A stretch of DNA of 16,449 nt, from contig JAPUKT010000306.1 of NCBI GenBank assembly GCA_027295555.1, positions 1 through 16,449 of the forward strand. Reading direction: 5' to 3'. The position numbers and the translations under genes are program-made. Each line of letters opens with the position of its first letter. Position 1 is the stretch's first letter. The notes beneath the pieces were generated by a model. It saw only the letters and a list, made by a program, of their open reading frames with translations. It had not been told where the DNA came from and searched no databases. Positions 1 to 7,691 of the stretch are shown here, one piece after another. Origin of the DNA: Deltaproteobacteria bacterium (GTDB lineage Bacteria; Myxococcota_A; Polyangia; Polyangiales; Houyiibacteriaceae).

Positions 1-1
1 C

Positions 2-202
2 TTGCCGATCCGCATCACGCTCCGCCTCGGTGGCAAGACCACACCACGACCAGCCGAGGTTCTTCGCGCGTTGACTGGTGCTTCGGATCTCGAGCCACGG
101 GTCGTGCGAACGGGTTTTTTCGCCCGCCGAGCGTCGGGACGGGTCGGGCCGCTCGACCTCGAAGCCCTTCTTCAGAAGCCAGAACTGGAGGCGGCAGAAT
201 GA
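2..202 (+). CDS. C-terminal end of a probable radical-SAM-linked (DUF2344-type) protein, truncated by the window
   Basis: This frame is open from the left edge and ends at the TGA at 200-202, so only about 66 C-terminal residues are visible. The tail holds LRLGGKTTPRPAEVLRALTG followed by RVVRTGFFARR. That resembles the end of DUF2344 domains, which follow or are fused to B12-binding radical SAM proteins and typically read 'beta strand, RP-EVL-AL, then R-T'. The family match is from memory and rests on a short stretch. No radical SAM cysteine motif is visible because the rest lies outside the window. The stop overlaps the next start as ATGA, so the two genes are probably translationally coupled. 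The first in-window codon (TTG) is not claimed to be the start. Confidence 0.5.
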   Translation: MPIRITLRLGGKTTPRPAEVLRALTGASDLEPRVVRTGFFARRASGRVGPLDLEALLQKPELEAAE

Positions 203-813
203 GCGATCGCTTCGACATCCTTCGAAGCTGGATTCGGACCGCCGCCGACCGCGCCATCGATCGAGCCACTGGCACTCGCTTGGCCACGGCGACGAGGCGA
301 GCCCTCGAGCGTCTCACGCAACAGCTATGGCGCCTGAGCGACGACGCGCTGACGACGGCCGCCGCCCACGCCGAAGGCGTAGACTCGGCCATGGTGGCGT
401 GCAGACGTGGCCGCATCTTCGTCGATGCTTCATTGACCAGCGGCCAGGAAGTCCAGTTCAGCCTGGCTCCGCTCTCGGTGCGGTTTGCGCCGCGCGGCGC
501 CAAGGAAATCTCCTTCGACGTCGAACCTCCCGGGGCCTTTGATCATTCGATCGTCGGCGCCATCGCCGCCTGCATTGCACGGGCAACCTGGCCGATGATC
601 CTCCCTCCCGACATCCGCGAAATGGGAAGCGCCATCGTCGAAAGAGAGTCCGCCGGGCGCGTCCGCGTCGATCTACGGACTGTCCCCGCCGTTCGCCGCT
701 TCGCATCACGTGGCACCGCCGCGATGATTCTCGATGTGTTGGAGCTCGAGTCGATTCGTGTAGAGCGAGGTGCGTTAGCGCTCAAATTGAAGCTTCCGCA
801 GTTGGCTCCTTAG
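199..813 (+). CDS. Conserved-looking hypothetical protein, 204 aa
   Basis: I do not recognise this 204-residue protein. The ATG at 199 overlaps the previous stop (ATGA) and has a good GGAGG ribosome binding site at 187-191, seven bases away. The N-terminal 50 residues are rich in Arg and Ala and look helical. The remainder (about 63-110 and 145-200) alternates hydrophobic and charged residues as in beta strands, ending in ALALKLKLP. There is no signal peptide, clear membrane segment or catalytic motif; the hydrophobic stretch near 118-136 (SIVGAIAACIARATWPMIL) is too polar and short to call a membrane helix. Coupling suggests it is made together with the upstream radical-SAM-linked protein. 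Its 3' end overlaps the end of the opposing glpD by 32 bases. Confidence 0.7.
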   Translation: MSDRFDILRSWIRTAADRAIDRATGTRLATATRRALERLTQQLWRLSDDALTTAAAHAEGVDSAMVACRRGRIFVDASLTSGQEVQFSLAPLSVRFAPRGAKEISFDVEPPGAFDHSIVGAIAACIARATWPMILPPDIREMGSAIVERESAGRVRVDLRTVPAVRRFASRGTAAMILDVLELESIRVERGALALKLKLPQLAP

Positions 814-2497
814 CCGGCGCACCTTCGAGCTCGTCACGCCATCCTCGCGACAGGCCGACCCGTGCACGGTAGTCCTCGATGTAGCGCTGCTTCTCTTCGT
901 CGCTCCAACCGATGAGGATCGCCATGCGCGTGGCCACCTTGTCAGCGACCCCGAGGCCCTGGTCGTAGTCCCGGTAAAATATCTGCGTTCGGCGGATCAT
1001 GATGTCCGCGACGCTCGCGGCGAGCTCTTCCTTCACACCCCAGTCCACCTGCCCCATGATCTCGGGGCGCCCCTCGATGATCGGCTCGCGTTGCGAAGGA
1101 TCCTTGGCGCATCGCTTGGCGAGCTCAAGCGCACGCATCCCATAGTTGTCTCCCAGGTGCCTGCACACCTCTTCGGAAAGGGTGCCTTCGGCCATCTTGC
1201 CGACCTCGGCCGCAACCTTTTCGTGGTCGTCGTCTTCCGGCCAGCCAACCGCGCCGGGAAGCGGATGCTTGAAAGTCTGCCCGGAGTGCACGTCCTGAGG
1301 AAGCTTGTCGGTGAGCTTCAGCAGTTGGACGGCCGTATCGACCGTCTCTTTCGCCATCTTGCGATACGTGGTCAGCTTGCCACCCGCAATGGTGATCAGC
1401 CCGTCCTCGCCGACGACGATGTGATGCTCGCGGCTGACCTTGGATTCGGAGATCTGGCCGACTTCCGGCTCTGGAGCGATGAGGGGCCGAAGGCCAGCCC
1501 AAGTCGAAATGACGTCGTCATACGAGATCTGGTGGCCGGGGAAGTGCTGATTCGCCGCCTCGATCAGATAGTCGACGTCCGCGAGGGTCGCGTGCTCCTG
1601 GCCGAGAGGGCCGTCGTAGTCGGTGTCGGTGGTTCCCACATAGGTGCAGTCGCCCCAAGGCAAAGCAAACAAGACTCTCTCGTCGCAGGGATGGAACAAG
1701 ACGACTGCATGCTTCACGGGAAGCGTCTCTGCCTTGACGACGACATGCGTGCCCTTCGTCGGCCGGAGCAGCTTGCCCGTTCGGGGCCCGCTCATCGCCA
1801 TGACCTCGTCGGTCCACGGCCCGGTCGCATTAACGACGGCATGGGCAGCCACTTCTTTGAGGCTGCCATCCCGACAGTTCTTGACGACGACACCAGAAAC
1901 CCGACCATGGTCGTCTTTCATGAACGCGTCGACACGCGCCCAGTTGACCACGACCGCGCCTTGCTCGATCGCATCAAGCGCGTTCTCGAGCGTCAAGCGG
2001 GCGTCGTCGGTTGAGCAGTCGTAGTACACCGAAGCGCCCTGCAAGCCCTCCTGCTTGAGGATCGGCTCTTCTTGGGCGACCTCTTTTGGCTTCAGCGTTC
2101 GGTGTGTCTTGGGAGACCGAAACAACGACATCCCGGCATAGAGCCACATGCCGGCGTTGATTATCCATAAGTTCTGCCGCGCGCCCTGATAGACCGGAAA
2201 GAGGAACGCGAGTGGATTCACCAGGTGAGGCGCCAGCTCCATCACGATACGGCGCTCGCTTACCGACTCGAAGACCAAGCTGAACTCGTAACTCTCGAGG
2301 TATCGAAGACCGCCATGAATGAGCTTGCTCGATCGGGAGCTCGTCCCGAAAGCGATGTCGTTCTGGTCGAAGAGGGCCACGCGAAGGCCTCGCCGTGCCG
2401 CATCGCGGGCGATGCCCGCACCCGCAATCCCGCCACCGACCACCACGAGGTCCACTTGGTCGGGCACTTGATTCCACATTTCTTCGCGAGAAGACAT
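782..2497 (-). CDS. glpD: FAD-dependent glycerol-3-phosphate dehydrogenase
   Basis: Aerobic-type glycerol-3-phosphate dehydrogenase, which oxidises sn-glycerol 3-phosphate to dihydroxyacetone phosphate and passes electrons to membrane quinones. At 571 aa it is slightly longer than typical GlpD (about 500-560). The N-terminal dinucleotide fold is clear (VVVGGGIAGAGIARDAA, about residues 18-34), followed by the family signature SSRSSKLIHGGLRYLE (53-68). WAGLRPL (333-339) and AGGKLTTYRKMA (371-382) are also typical of GlpD/GlpA. Residues about 430-550 form the C-terminal alpha-helical domain. The ATG at 2495-2497 shares one base with the cysC stop (TGATG), and an AGGAG site lies just upstream inside cysC. 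It is the last gene of a cysC-glpD pair. No glpF, glpK or regulator is nearby. Confidence 0.95.
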   Translation of the reverse strand: MSSREEMWNQVPDQVDLVVVGGGIAGAGIARDAARRGLRVALFDQNDIAFGTSSRSSKLIHGGLRYLESYEFSLVFESVSERRIVMELAPHLVNPLAFLFPVYQGARQNLWIINAGMWLYAGMSLFRSPKTHRTLKPKEVAQEEPILKQEGLQGASVYYDCSTDDARLTLENALDAIEQGAVVVNWARVDAFMKDDHGRVSGVVVKNCRDGSLKEVAAHAVVNATGPWTDEVMAMSGPRTGKLLRPTKGTHVVVKAETLPVKHAVVLFHPCDERVLFALPWGDCTYVGTTDTDYDGPLGQEHATLADVDYLIEAANQHFPGHQISYDDVISTWAGLRPLIAPEPEVGQISESKVSREHHIVVGEDGLITIAGGKLTTYRKMAKETVDTAVQLLKLTDKLPQDVHSGQTFKHPLPGAVGWPEDDDHEKVAAEVGKMAEGTLSEEVCRHLGDNYGMRALELAKRCAKDPSQREPIIEGRPEIMGQVDWGVKEELAASVADIMIRRTQIFYRDYDQGLGVADKVATRMAILIGWSDEEKQRYIEDYRARVGLSRGWRDELEGAPAKEPTAEASI

Positions 2498-3111
2498 CAG
2501 GAGTCTCCTAGTATGTCGTGGGCTTCGAGATAGCCGACCACGCGCGCGGCCACCTCGTCGACACTCCGGTCGGCCGTTTCTAAGTGCACCTCAGGCGCCT
2601 CGGGGGCCTCGTAGGGCGCGTCGAGCCCGGTGAAGTTCGAGATCTCCCCGGCCCTTGCCTTCTTGTAGAGGCCCTTGGGATCGCGCGCCTCGCAAATCTC
2701 GAGCGGGGTATCGACGAACACTTCGACGAACTCGCCCTCCCCCAACAAACCACGGACCCGATCTCGATCGCGTCGGTACGGGGAGATGAACGCGGACAAG
2801 ACCACCGCCCCCGAATCCGCAAAGAGTCGTGCCACTTCGCCGATCCGGCGGATGTTCTCTTCGCGCTCCTCCGGAGAGAACCCGAGGTCTCTGTTGAGGC
2901 CGTGACGAATGTTGTCTCCGTCGAGGACGTATGCAAACACGCGTCGCTCGATCAACATGCGCTCGACCCGATGCGCGATCGTGCTCTTGCCGGAGCCGGA
3001 GAGCCCCGTGAACCAAAGCACAGCGCCCCGGTGTCCATGCGCCGCAGTGCGCACGTCGCGATCGACCTCGCCGATGTGCCAGGTGACGTTGTCAGCCTTG
3101 GACCCGGTCAT
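2497..3111 (-). CDS. cysC: Adenylylsulfate (APS) kinase
   Basis: APS kinase transfers phosphate from ATP to the 3'-hydroxyl of adenosine 5'-phosphosulfate, giving PAPS. Numbering from the longest frame (ATG at 3123, 208 aa), the P-loop is GLSGSGKST (40-48). Further family motifs are LDGDNIRHGLNRDLGFS (67-83), ENIRRIGEVA (89-98), the LSAFISPYR segment (109-117), KGLYKKAR (150-157) and FTGLDAPYE (164-172). It is a stand-alone kinase, not fused to a sulfurylase or CysN. I chose the ATG at 3111 (204 aa) because a promoter-like TTGCCC-N16-TATGGT overlaps the first ATG and ends seven bases before the second. The start at 3123 cannot be excluded. No sulfurylase or PAPS reductase gene is in the window, so PAPS could serve either assimilation or sulfotransfer. 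Confidence 0.93.
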   Translation of the reverse strand: MTGSKADNVTWHIGEVDRDVRTAAHGHRGAVLWFTGLSGSGKSTIAHRVERMLIERRVFAYVLDGDNIRHGLNRDLGFSPEEREENIRRIGEVARLFADSGAVVLSAFISPYRRDRDRVRGLLGEGEFVEVFVDTPLEICEARDPKGLYKKARAGEISNFTGLDAPYEAPEAPEVHLETADRSVDEVAARVVGYLEAHDILGDS

Positions 3112-3118
3112 GGCGGTC

Positions 3119-3146
3119 ACCATAGCCGGGCTCTTGCACCGGGCAA
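3119..3146 (-). promoter_or_regulatory. Candidate sigma70-type promoter for cysC-glpD
   Basis: On the minus strand TTGCCC (3141-3146) and TATGGT (3119-3124) are separated by 16 bases. The -10 motif ends seven bases before the ATG at 3111, so a transcript would have essentially no leader and no Shine-Dalgarno site. The motif lies in the 76-base gap after mltG, where an internal promoter is plausible. This is motif reading only. Confidence 0.4.
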
Positions 3147-3187
3147 GCTATCGCACAAGCAGCTTCGCCAACTCCGTGGGGTCCGCT

Positions 3188-4297
3188 TCATCGCTGACCG
3201 TTAAGGCGCACCGCGATGTTGTGCTGCCGGAGGGTCTTGCTGAACTGGTGCCGCCCACGTCCCTGAGCCACGAAGTAGTAGTAGTCGTGATCCTCCGGGT
3301 CGATGGCGGCCACGAGCGCGGCCTTCCCGGGGTTGCTGATCGGCCCGGGCGGCAAGCCGGAGTGACGGTACGTGTTGTACGGGTTCTCGGGGTCGTCGAG
3401 CATCGCCCGAGTGATCTCGCCATCGTATTCGTCGCACGAAGACGCGGCTTCCGGCTCGGCGATGCATCCATACTGCACGGTGGGATCGGCTTGGAGCCTT
3501 CTGCGGGGCAGGAACTTCTTGGAGCTCAGACGGTTACGAAAAACTCCGGCAATCCTGGATCGCTCGGCAGCCATGGCCGCCTCTTTTTCGACGATCGACG
3601 CCAAGGTGATGATGTCGTGCGTGCTCCAGCCGTCGAACTTGGCGAGCACCTCCGCGTGGTCTCGCTCGATTTCTTCGTAGCGCCGTGTCCAGTTGGCGAG
3701 CATTCGCTCGACCACGCGCCTTGGCTTGGTCTGGTCGTCAAACTCGTAGGTATCGGGGAACAAGTATCCTTCGGCGTTGTTGGCCTCGACCCCATAGCTC
3801 GCCAGCAGAGAGGTGTCTTCCGTCGCCTCGAGAAACTCCTCGGCAGAACACACACCGAACTCTTCGAGCCGCGCCGCGATTTCGAACCGGTTGAAGCCCT
3901 CGGGGATCATGATTCGAACTTGGATTCGACCGAGCTGCGTCGTCGCGTGGCGCGCAACCTCCTCGGGCGTCATGGGGGCTCGAAGCCGAATCTTCCCTTG
4001 CCGGAGGTGCCGATCGAGCCCGCGCATGCGCATGTACAGGACCCAGACCTTCTCGCGATCGATCACACCGGCGCTCTTCAACTCGGCCGCCAGCTGCTGG
4101 AGGCTCATCGCTTCCGGCACTTCGATCACGATCTCTTCAGCCTCGGTGCGCGGACCATCGCTGTCAGGATAGATCACGAACAGCCAGCCGAGCGCCAGGA
4201 GCACCCCCATCACCGCGAGCAACGTCAAGATGCTCAGCAGGCGCGCGAAGCTTCGCCCTAAGACACCGTCCAGGCTTATCCGCTGGGGTCTGTCCAT
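3188..4297 (-). CDS. mltG: Endolytic murein transglycosylase (YceG family)
   Basis: MltG cleaves nascent peptidoglycan glycan strands in the periplasm and helps set strand length. The 369-residue protein has a cytoplasmic N-terminus of about 18 residues, one membrane segment (about 19-42), a LysM-like stretch (about 57-105) and the YceG catalytic domain. The catalytic glutamate region is ASIVEKEA (233-240); downstream are QADPTVQYG (269-277) and YNTYRHSGLPPGPISNPG (307-324), all strong family signatures. The length matches the family (about 340-380). The ATG at 4297 lies 22 bases inside the end of ruvX and has GGGGAGAG just upstream. The ruvX-mltG adjacency is common in bacteria. Confidence 0.95.
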   Translation of the reverse strand: MDRPQRISLDGVLGRSFARLLSILTLLAVMGVLLALGWLFVIYPDSDGPRTEAEEIVIEVPEAMSLQQLAAELKSAGVIDREKVWVLYMRMRGLDRHLRQGKIRLRAPMTPEEVARHATTQLGRIQVRIMIPEGFNRFEIAARLEEFGVCSAEEFLEATEDTSLLASYGVEANNAEGYLFPDTYEFDDQTKPRRVVERMLANWTRRYEEIERDHAEVLAKFDGWSTHDIITLASIVEKEAAMAAERSRIAGVFRNRLSSKKFLPRRRLQADPTVQYGCIAEPEAASSCDEYDGEITRAMLDDPENPYNTYRHSGLPPGPISNPGKAALVAAIDPEDHDYYYFVAQGRGRHQFSKTLRQHNIAVRLNGQR

Positions 4298-4719
4298 GCT
4301 CTCCCCTTTTTGGCGTCTAGATAGCCCTGGAGCAAGATCGTCGCAGCGGACTGGTCGACGACCTCACGCCGTCGCGACCCTCGCCTGCCCATCTCCCGCA
4401 ACGACCGCTCGGCCGCAACCGTCGTCATTCGCTCGTCCCAATAGACGACCTCGGCGTCGAGTACGATTCGCAACGCCTCGCCAAAAGCCCTCGCGCGCCG
4501 AGCCGCTTCCCCCTCGGTCCCATCCAACCGGAGCGGCAGCCCGACGACCGCTGTTTCGACGTTCTCGTCGGCGAGGGCCTCTTGAACCTTCCGCGCCGCT
4601 TCTTCCACGCCCCCGCGGACGGCGACCGTCTCCCTTGGAAAAGCGATCGACTGCCCCTCATCGGAAATCGCCAGACCGATGCGAACCTCCCCCGGATCGA
4701 TCCCTACGATGCGCGACAC
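4276..4719 (-). CDS. ruvX: Putative pre-16S rRNA nuclease / Holliday junction resolvase-like protein (YqgF family)
   Basis: RuvX/YqgF proteins have an RNase H-like fold and are linked to 16S rRNA 5'-end maturation, and by homology to Holliday junction resolution. The 147 residues carry the family motifs in order: GIDPGEVRIGLA (6-17, first catalytic Asp), VVGLPLRLDG (58-67), YWDERMTTVAAER (93-105, catalytic Glu and DER) and DQSAATILLQGYLD (122-135, final Asp). The start is GTG at 4717-4719, one base after the upstream ubiB stop, with a GGAGG site five bases away inside ubiB. An ATG two bases further upstream is in another frame. The end overlaps mltG by 22 bases, so translation of ubiB, ruvX and mltG is probably coupled. 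Confidence 0.94.
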   Translation of the reverse strand: MSRIVGIDPGEVRIGLAISDEGQSIAFPRETVAVRGGVEEAARKVQEALADENVETAVVGLPLRLDGTEGEAARRARAFGEALRIVLDAEVVYWDERMTTVAAERSLREMGRRGSRRREVVDQSAATILLQGYLDAKKGRAWTDPSG

Positions 4720-4720
4720 A

Positions 4721-6160
4721 TCATCCTCCGCCTATGGCCGATTGCGCTGGTGTGTCTGGTGGACGGGATGGCTGCGTAGATTGGAGCCGCGCGCTCAATA
4801 GGGGAAGCACGTAGGGGAATCCCACCTGCACCTGGTCGAGGTCGGGTGCGATTTGACCCGCAAGCCAGAACATCATGACCGAAGCTCGCTCGATGTAGAA
4901 CCAACCCTCCGGGTAGTGCACCGACCGCATGAGAGTGCGGAGCTCGCGCCGCTCAACCTCGGGATCTGCCAAAGCCTCGAGCTCCTTGGAGTTGGCGCTC
5001 ATCAACGCCGCAGGTGTGCGAGCCTCGAGCTTGAGGAGCTTCCAAAAATAGGTTTTGACCGTCTGGTCGAGAAGCTCTCGGTCGCCGCCGTCGGCGACGA
5101 AACCCATGGCTTCGATGCCATCGATGACCAGCTGGTCGTTCTGTTCGAAAAAGCCTCGGAGCACGTCGACCATCCCGAAGACGGTGGTCTTCGGGACTTC
5201 GCTGATCGCGCCGAAGTCGAGGACGACGATTTTCGCTTCATCGGACCCCTCGACGGGCTGCACTAGGAAGTTTCCCGGGTGCGGATCCGCGTGAAAGAAC
5301 CGGTCGACAAAGACCTGCTTGTAGAAGCTCTTCACCAGCCGCTCGGCAAGCTTTCGAAGGTCAACACCTTCGGCCTTGATGTCGTCGGTCCTCGTGATCT
5401 TGATGCCTTCCATGAAGGTCATCGTGAGCACGTCACGCGTGGTCACCTCGTCGATCACTTGGGGGAAGAGCATGTGATCGTCGTCCGCGAAGTTCGCGGC
5501 CATGCGGCGCATGCATTCAGCCTCGTGGATGTAGTCCGTCTCGCGCCGCAGGAGGTCGACCAACGAGTCGTGGACCACCTCGATGTTCTGCACCGGGAAG
5601 AACCACTTATAGACGTGGATCATCAGCTTCACCACCCGAAGGTCCGTGCGGACGATGCCGCGAACCCCGGGGTACAGTACCTTGACCGCGACCTTTCGAC
5701 CGTCCGGCATGTAGGCCACATGCACCTGCCCGAGGGACGCCGCTGCTACCGGCTCCCGGTCGATACTCTCGAAGAATGCTTCCGGGCGCGCTTCGAGGCT
5801 CTCGACGAAGACGCGCTCGATATCATCGAATGGATGTGGGGGCACCGCATCCTGAAGCGACTCGAGCTCCTTCGTGTAAGCCGCGGGCAAAAACCCACCC
5901 ATGATCGACAGCACCTGGCCGAGCTTGATGTAGACCCCCCGGAGCTTGAGCATCCCGGCCAGCAGCCGCTTGGCGTTCTTCTGATCGAGCCGCTCCTGCC
6001 GGAGCACCAGCCACCCCGGCATGACCGGCTCTTCCCGGTTTGTTTCAGGGTCGTTGCGCCACCGCCGGAACACCTTGACGAGGCCCAATTGGACCATGTA
6101 GCTGGCGAAAATCACGCCAAAGGTGGACGCGGCGCGGATGAGGCGAACAAAAAGGCTCAT
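4721..6160 (-). CDS. ABC1/AarF/UbiB-family atypical kinase
   Basis: Atypical protein-kinase-like protein of the ABC1/ADCK/UbiB family. Members support ubiquinone or other isoprenoid-lipid metabolism and have ATPase activity, but this one's substrate cannot be read from sequence. In 479 residues I see the family-specific KLGQ (79-82, the KxGQ motif), the Ala-rich loop AAASLGQVH (139-147), the VAVKV lysine (K160), HADPHPGN (290-297) and LDFG (314-317). The short hydrophobic N-terminus (about 11-30) may contact the membrane. The C-terminal hydrophobic pairs often seen in E. coli UbiB are not obvious; there is only a hydrophobic stretch near 427-437. No ubi genes adjoin it. It is the first gene of the ubiB-like-ruvX-mltG operon. 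TAGGAT lies nine bases before the ATG and may be part of a promoter or a weak ribosome site. Confidence 0.93.
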   Translation of the reverse strand: MSLFVRLIRAASTFGVIFASYMVQLGLVKVFRRWRNDPETNREEPVMPGWLVLRQERLDQKNAKRLLAGMLKLRGVYIKLGQVLSIMGGFLPAAYTKELESLQDAVPPHPFDDIERVFVESLEARPEAFFESIDREPVAAASLGQVHVAYMPDGRKVAVKVLYPGVRGIVRTDLRVVKLMIHVYKWFFPVQNIEVVHDSLVDLLRRETDYIHEAECMRRMAANFADDDHMLFPQVIDEVTTRDVLTMTFMEGIKITRTDDIKAEGVDLRKLAERLVKSFYKQVFVDRFFHADPHPGNFLVQPVEGSDEAKIVVLDFGAISEVPKTTVFGMVDVLRGFFEQNDQLVIDGIEAMGFVADGGDRELLDQTVKTYFWKLLKLEARTPAALMSANSKELEALADPEVERRELRTLMRSVHYPEGWFYIERASVMMFWLAGQIAPDLDQVQVGFPYVLPLLSARLQSTQPSRPPDTPAQSAIGGG

Positions 6161-6233
6161 GCGGATGTTGGCATCCTAGAGGATAGCAGCGATCGGGGCT
6201 GGGCCCACTGCTTTGGACCTCGCCACGCATGGG

Positions 6234-6239
6234 TATAGA
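6234..6239 (+). promoter_or_regulatory. -10-like element before the tandem cNMP-fold gene
   Basis: TATAGA ends 11 bases before the GTG at 6251, in the 90-base gap divergent from the ubiB-like gene. An upstream TTGGAC (6213-6218) gives a short 15-base spacer. No strong Shine-Dalgarno site precedes the GTG; the best is AAGAGA, which is very close. The call rests on motif and position only. Confidence 0.3.
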
Positions 6240-6250
6240 GTTCAAGAGAC

Positions 6251-7639
6251 GTGGCGGGTAGTCGCAGTCGAAAGCTTCGAGACAAACTGCAAAAGGCCCT
6301 CCTGAAGGAGCGCCACGGGCAAGCTCTGCGCATTTACGAGGCGCTGGAGTTCGTGGAGCCAAACGAGCCCCGCTGGCCGCACCGCAAGGGCGACTTGCTC
6401 AAGCGTCTAGGACGAAAGCAAGCAGCGGTGAGCTCGTACGAAACGGCCGTCGAGCTCTACGCCACGCTCGGGTTCGTCGCGCGGGCGGCAGCAATGGCCA
6501 AAGTCGTCATGGGGATCGATCCGAGTTCGGACGTTCTCGAACGGGTGAGCGTCGACGCCGCGCGAAAGCTTCACCGGTCGGCGCGCGCGACCATCGTCAC
6601 CGCTGCGGACCACGGGATCGACGAGGACGAGCCGGTGACGCAAAGCAAACGCATCACGACGGATGCGCTCCCGTTGATCCGGGACGAGTCGGTGGCTGAC
6701 GGTGAGCTTCGCTTCACCAAGCCTCCCGCTTCGACACGCCAACTGATGGAGCTCGACGTCTCCGCCGCAGAGGTCGCACACCGCCCTATGGTCAACAGCA
6801 ACTTGCTGAGCGAGCGACCCACGGCTCGGCACCTCGCGCTGCTTCCGTCTATGCCCCTGTTCGCCGAGGTGCCCAAACCAATATTGGACCGCCTCGTCAG
6901 GGAGTCGCGGTTGGTCGACCTCGAAGACGGCGAACACCTCATCGAGAAGGGCACCACGGCGGACGCGCTTTACACGCTGATCGAAGGGACGGTCGAGCTT
7001 CGGCGCACACCGGACGAAGATCCGGTTCTCCTTTCCGAGGGCGACGTGGCGGGTATTTCCTGCCTGCTCGAAGAGGCTAGCTACGGGTACGACGTGACGG
7101 CACGGGGCAAGGTTCGTGCGTTGCGGGTCAGCAAGCTGTTGCTCGACCGATTGGTAGCCGAGCACCCGCCCCTCGGCGAGGTGTTGCTAGAGATCGTGGG
7201 GCGTCGCTTGGTGGCCACGCTGGTGCGCACCTCTCCATTGTTCGCAGGTTTCGACGACAAGGGACGCTCACGGGTGGCGCAAATGTTCGAAGTTCGCAGG
7301 GCTACCAAAGGGACGATGATCCTCGAGGCGGGGAAGCGCTCGGACGGGCTCTACATCCCGATGCTCGGGGAGCTCATCGCCAGGGGCCCGGATGGCGTGG
7401 AGCTCGGAAAGCTCAAGCTCGGACGGGCGCTTGGCCAGCATTCAGTGCTCAACCAGGGCGCCTCGCCCCTCACAGTGGAAGCTTCGTCGGACGTCTTGGT
7501 CCTTCGAATGGCCGCCGCCCGCTTCAATCGGCTGGTTTCGAAGAATCCGAAGATGATCGCCCACCTCGAGGCGCTCGCCCGACGCCCGAGCGCGCCGACC
7601 TTTTCGTTGGTTCCGGGTCCTCACAAAAAAGAGGCTTGA
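6251..7639 (+). CDS. TPR plus tandem cyclic-nucleotide-binding-fold protein
   Basis: A 462-residue soluble protein. The N-terminal part (about 8-90) has TPR-like helical pairs (ALRIYEALEFVEPNEPRWPHR, with AAVSSYETAVELYATLG next). A polar linker (110-190) follows, then two cyclic-nucleotide-binding (cupin-like) domains: about 198-305, opening PSMPLFAEVPKPILDRLV, and about 328-432, opening SPLFAGFDDKGRSRVAQMF. Each has the expected beta-roll with hinge glycines (EKGTTADALYTLIEGTVEL; EAGKRSDGLYIPMLGELI). The phosphate-binding cassette, normally G-E-x-A with R-A, is degraded in both (GDVAGISCLLEEASYGYDVTA; LGQHSVLNQGASPLTVEA). Classical cAMP or cGMP binding is therefore doubtful, and a scaffold or sensor role is more likely. 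GTG at 6251 is the first start after an in-frame TAG at 6236-6238. No DNA-binding domain is seen. Confidence 0.82.
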   Translation: MAGSRSRKLRDKLQKALLKERHGQALRIYEALEFVEPNEPRWPHRKGDLLKRLGRKQAAVSSYETAVELYATLGFVARAAAMAKVVMGIDPSSDVLERVSVDAARKLHRSARATIVTAADHGIDEDEPVTQSKRITTDALPLIRDESVADGELRFTKPPASTRQLMELDVSAAEVAHRPMVNSNLLSERPTARHLALLPSMPLFAEVPKPILDRLVRESRLVDLEDGEHLIEKGTTADALYTLIEGTVELRRTPDEDPVLLSEGDVAGISCLLEEASYGYDVTARGKVRALRVSKLLLDRLVAEHPPLGEVLLEIVGRRLVATLVRTSPLFAGFDDKGRSRVAQMFEVRRATKGTMILEAGKRSDGLYIPMLGELIARGPDGVELGKLKLGRALGQHSVLNQGASPLTVEASSDVLVLRMAAARFNRLVSKNPKMIAHLEALARRPSAPTFSLVPGPHKKEA

Positions 7640-7676
7640 GCGCGGGGCTCATGTGGTGGCCCTCCGACGAAGTGCC

Positions 7677-7682
7677 TATACT
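7677..7682 (+). promoter_or_regulatory. -10-like element directly before thrC
   Basis: TATACT, a near-consensus -10 motif, ends nine bases before the ATG at 7692. The bases between (CCGGCTCCC) contain no Shine-Dalgarno sequence, so a transcript starting about seven bases downstream would be leaderless or nearly so. The -35 region is weak (a GTGGTG-like stretch at 7653-7658). Motif evidence only. Confidence 0.4.
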
Positions 7683-7691
7683 CCGGCTCCC

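Noticed and set aside
1091..2014. 307-codon open frame on the plus strand across glpD
   Set aside because: Antisense shadow of glpD with no family signature.
2909..4261. 450-codon open frame on the plus strand across cysC and mltG
   Set aside because: It spans two well-supported genes on the other strand; long stop-free antisense frames are expected in GC-rich DNA.
5279..6238. 319-codon open frame on the plus strand across the ubiB-like gene
   Set aside because: His/Asp/Leu-rich antisense shadow of a gene with clear kinase motifs.
7653..7691. GTG start for thrC 13 codons earlier
   Set aside because: The extension has no conserved look and covers the TATACT -10-like element; the ATG at 7692 is next to the conserved domain.
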